Below, piece after piece: positions 61,975 to 64,000 of a stretch of 64,000 nucleotides of DNA. The number at the start of each line of letters is the position of its first letter. The first letter of the stretch is position 1. Both the position numbers and the translations under genes were made by a program. A model generated the notes under the pieces. It searched no databases. It saw only the letters and a program-made list of their open reading frames with translations, and had not been told where the DNA came from. The stretch comes from Trebonia sp963843745 (GTDB lineage: Bacteria; Actinomycetota; Actinomycetes; Streptosporangiales; Streptosporangiaceae), in the NCBI GenBank assembly GCA_963843745.1, contig CAWJLP010000003.1, positions 124,001 through 188,000 on the forward strand, in the 5' to 3' direction.

Positions 61975-64000
61975 TCATTTCCGGCGGCTCGGCCGCGTCG
62001 GGCCCGGCGGTGATTCCGGTGCCTGCGCGCCGGGTTTTGTGCGCAGGGCGAGCCGCCGGTACTCGCCCAGCGCGTACTTGACGAGCTCGGCCTCATCCAT
62101 CGCGGCGCCCCGGGCGAGCGCAGTGTTGTAGGCGGCCTCGCCGAGCGCGTGGCGGGCAAGGGACTGGGCTTCCTCGATCCCCATCGTCACGTCTTGGTGA
62201 ACGGCAGAGATTCCCGGCGGGAAATGCGCCGAGAAGGCTCCGGACAGCACCACCGCCGGTTCGGCTTCGCCGAGCCGCGCCAGCACCACGGCGGCGATCT
62301 GGAGCGTCATGTTGAGCAGCAGCCGGTTGCCGTCGGCGTGCTGCTGCGCCATCGCCTCTTGCAGCGCGGCCAGCGCTCCGGGCAGGTCACCGTTGTGGGC
62401 TCGGATGAAGCCGGCCCATGTCAGGGCGGTGTCGAGAGCGGGATCGAAGGCTCCAGCGCGGGTCAGGGCCAGGCTGTCCTCGATGAGCGTCAGCGCGGTC
62501 TGCGGTTCCCCGGGCCAGATCGCGCCCGCGGCCGTACAGAAGACCCACGCCGACAGGCCCGGGTTCTGGACTCTTCGGGCCACCTCGACCGCCTCCATCG
62601 CCGGCGGCCGCGCCGCCGCGTAGTCTCCGGCGGCAGTCCAGGCCATCGCTTCCGCGGCAAGGAAGTATCCGACGAAGATCTCGATGCCCAGTTCCGCGAC
62701 CTCCTGGCGGCCTTCCCGGGCGATGCTGGCCCCGCGTTCTGGCTGCCCGGTCAGCGGGTAGCTCTGGGAAAGCAGCAATCGCAGCATCGCGAGGCTGATC
62801 GGATCGCCGGCTGCCGGGCCGTGCAGGGCGTCTTCGGCCCGCTCTCGCGCCAGCGAAAGGTCGCCGGCGAAGAACGCGCTCCAGGCCGCCGCGGCGATGA
62901 CCATTCCGCGCAACTCGGGCGGGCACGCATCGATCTGGGCGGCGCAGGCCTCGGCCCAGCCGCCGACTGCACCGGGCGATGTGACGGCGAAGCCGGCCAG
63001 GGCGGCGACGACCCGGAAGGCCAGCGGGCGCGCCTGGTCGTCGCCGGCCAGGGCCCAGGCGACAGCGGCCTGCAAGTTGTCGAGCTCGATCCGGATCCGC
63101 CGCTGCCACTCCAGCTGTGCCAGGCCGAGCAGTTCCAGTCCGGCCCGTTCGGCGAACGCCACGTAGTGCCCGGCATGGCGGTGCCGCAGCCGGGCCAGCT
63201 CGCCGGCGGCCAGTTGCTGCCGGGCGTAGGCCCGCATCGTCTCCAGCAGCCGGTACCGACTGGTCTGATCCGGTCCTTCCTCCTCGGCGACCAGGGACTT
63301 GCCCACCAGGGAAGCCAGGCTGTCCAGGACGTCCCACCGCTGCAGGCCGTCGGCACCGGCCACAGCGACCGCCGCCTCGGCGTCGAAGCTGGCCGGGAAT
63401 ACCCCCAGGTCGTCAAAGACGCGGCGCTCATTCTCGCCGAGCAGCGCGTAGGACCACTCGACGGTGGCCTGCAGCGTCTGCTGGCGGGCCGGGGCATCGG
63501 CCCGGCCGCGGGTCAGCAGCCGGAACCGCTCATCTAGCAGCGCGGCGATCTCGGCCGGGCGCAGCGCCGCTACCCGCGCGGCGGCCAGCTCGATCGCCAG
63601 CGGGATCCCGTCCAGCCGCCGGCAGACCTCGCCCACGGCGGCCACGTTCGCCGGGGTCAGCGCGAAGTCACGGCGCGCGGCCGTGGCCCGCCGGGAGAAC
63701 AAGACAACCGCGTCGCTGGCGGCGGCCGCCACGCCCGCCTCCGGGGGCGGCAGCGACAGCGGCCGCAGCCCGAACACCTGCTCCCCGCCCACGCCCAGCG
63801 GCTGCTGGCTGGTCGCCAGGACGCGCACCCCCCGGCAGCTCCGCACGATGTCCGCGGCCAGCGCCGCCGCGGCCGCCAAGTGCTCGCAGTTATCCAGCAC
63901 CAGCAGCAGCGCGGTCCTGGTCCGCAAGAACTCCACTACGCTGCCCGTCGTGGACAGGCCCGGCCGCGGACGCGCCCGCAGTGCAGCCAGCACGGCCTGC
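61975..64000 (-). CDS. Large NB-ARC/TPR ATPase regulator, C-terminal part (runs off window)
   Basis: At least 674 residues of a large regulator whose N-terminus lies beyond the window end. The visible part starts within the ATPase domain (LLLVLDNCEHL is the Walker B region; the P-loop must lie upstream), continues with RVLATSQQPLG, GIPLAIELAAARVAAL and the winged-helix region, then a TPR-like helical array (~230-640) and a short charged C-terminal tail. Unlike the paralogue at 47022-49466 it has no LuxR HTH at its C-terminus, so any DNA-binding or cyclase domain must be N-terminal (as in SARP/AfsR or adenylate-cyclase-linked types). Confidence 0.85.
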   Translation of the reverse strand, partial: QAVLAALRARPRPGLSTTGSVVEFLRTRTALLLVLDNCEHLAAAAALAADIVRSCRGVRVLATSQQPLGVGGEQVFGLRPLSLPPPEAGVAAAASDAVVLFSRRATAARRDFALTPANVAAVGEVCRRLDGIPLAIELAAARVAALRPAEIAALLDERFRLLTRGRADAPARQQTLQATVEWSYALLGENERRVFDDLGVFPASFDAEAAVAVAGADGLQRWDVLDSLASLVGKSLVAEEEGPDQTSRYRLLETMRAYARQQLAAGELARLRHRHAGHYVAFAERAGLELLGLAQLEWQRRIRIELDNLQAAVAWALAGDDQARPLAFRVVAALAGFAVTSPGAVGGWAEACAAQIDACPPELRGMVIAAAAWSAFFAGDLSLARERAEDALHGPAAGDPISLAMLRLLLSQSYPLTGQPERGASIAREGRQEVAELGIEIFVGYFLAAEAMAWTAAGDYAAARPPAMEAVEVARRVQNPGLSAWVFCTAAGAIWPGEPQTALTLIEDSLALTRAGAFDPALDTALTWAGFIRAHNGDLPGALAALQEAMAQQHADGNRLLLNMTLQIAAVVLARLGEAEPAVVLSGAFSAHFPPGISAVHQDVTMGIEEAQSLARHALGEAAYNTALARGAAMDEAELVKYALGEYRRLALRTKPGAQAPESPPGPTRPSRRK

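Overview
The window is high-GC DNA (about 70% GC by eye) with GTG and TTG starts, purine-rich ribosome binding sites and ATGA/GTGA stop-start overlaps. With DUF3046-recA-recX, a PspC protein, a SHOCT protein, an ECF sigma factor paired with a DGPF protein and a sugar ABC importer lacking its own ATPase, this points to a soil-type filamentous actinobacterium. RNase Y suggests a Streptosporangiales-like lineage rather than Streptomyces, but that placement is only an inference.

Layout. 1-4.3 kb: end of a GH16-type glucanase, a CDF metal exporter, a small membrane protein, a DUF4143 ATPase and a GYD protein, with a decayed copy of a GH3 3' end. 4.4-10.6 kb: a sugar-uptake regulon (binding lipoprotein, two permeases, GH3 enzyme) divergent from a ROK repressor, with a palindromic operator between them. 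10.8-17.5 kb: a cell-surface sugar block (two large polytopic membrane proteins, UDP-glucose dehydrogenase, UDP-glucuronate decarboxylase, family 2 glycosyltransferase). 17.5-28.8 kb: Lhr helicase, a metalloprotease-like protein ending in five tachylectin-type repeats, and assorted membrane proteins. 28.9-32.2 kb: a tightly overlapping signalling operon (receiver-PP2C phosphatase, CHASE3-like histidine kinase, single-domain receiver). 33-37.2 kb: the core block DUF3046-recA-recX-rny. 37.3-56.2 kb: stress, detoxification and regulatory genes (ECF sigma/DGPF pair, YihY, SDRs, HAD dehalogenase, haloalkane dehalogenase, LuxR-type ATPase regulator, Ser/Thr kinase with a beta-propeller sensor). 56.3-58.8 kb: an IS110-family element and a gene-poor tract. 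58.8-64 kb: a patchy region with a broken acetyltransferase, a TetR/YciI/VOC unit with twin operators, and a second large ATPase regulator running off the end.

How the genes work together. The GH3/ABC/ROK block reads as import and cleavage of an amino-sugar oligosaccharide under repression by the adjacent ROK protein. Ugd and Uxs act in series to make UDP-xylose, which the neighbouring glycosyltransferase and membrane proteins could use. The phosphatase/kinase/receiver operon looks like an input arm for partner-switching control. The recA leader has a LexA-box-like site and the end of recA holds a strong hairpin that may set recX expression.

The most striking general property is frame disruption. 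Five otherwise well-conserved genes (MalG-type permease, ROK regulator, Lhr helicase, histidine kinase, PQQ-like dehydrogenase) each need a single-base frame correction to give a normal full-length protein, and an acetyltransferase needs three. Either the assembly carries indel errors or this is an unusually frameshifted locus; raw-read support would decide. No tRNA, rRNA or CRISPR array was seen.
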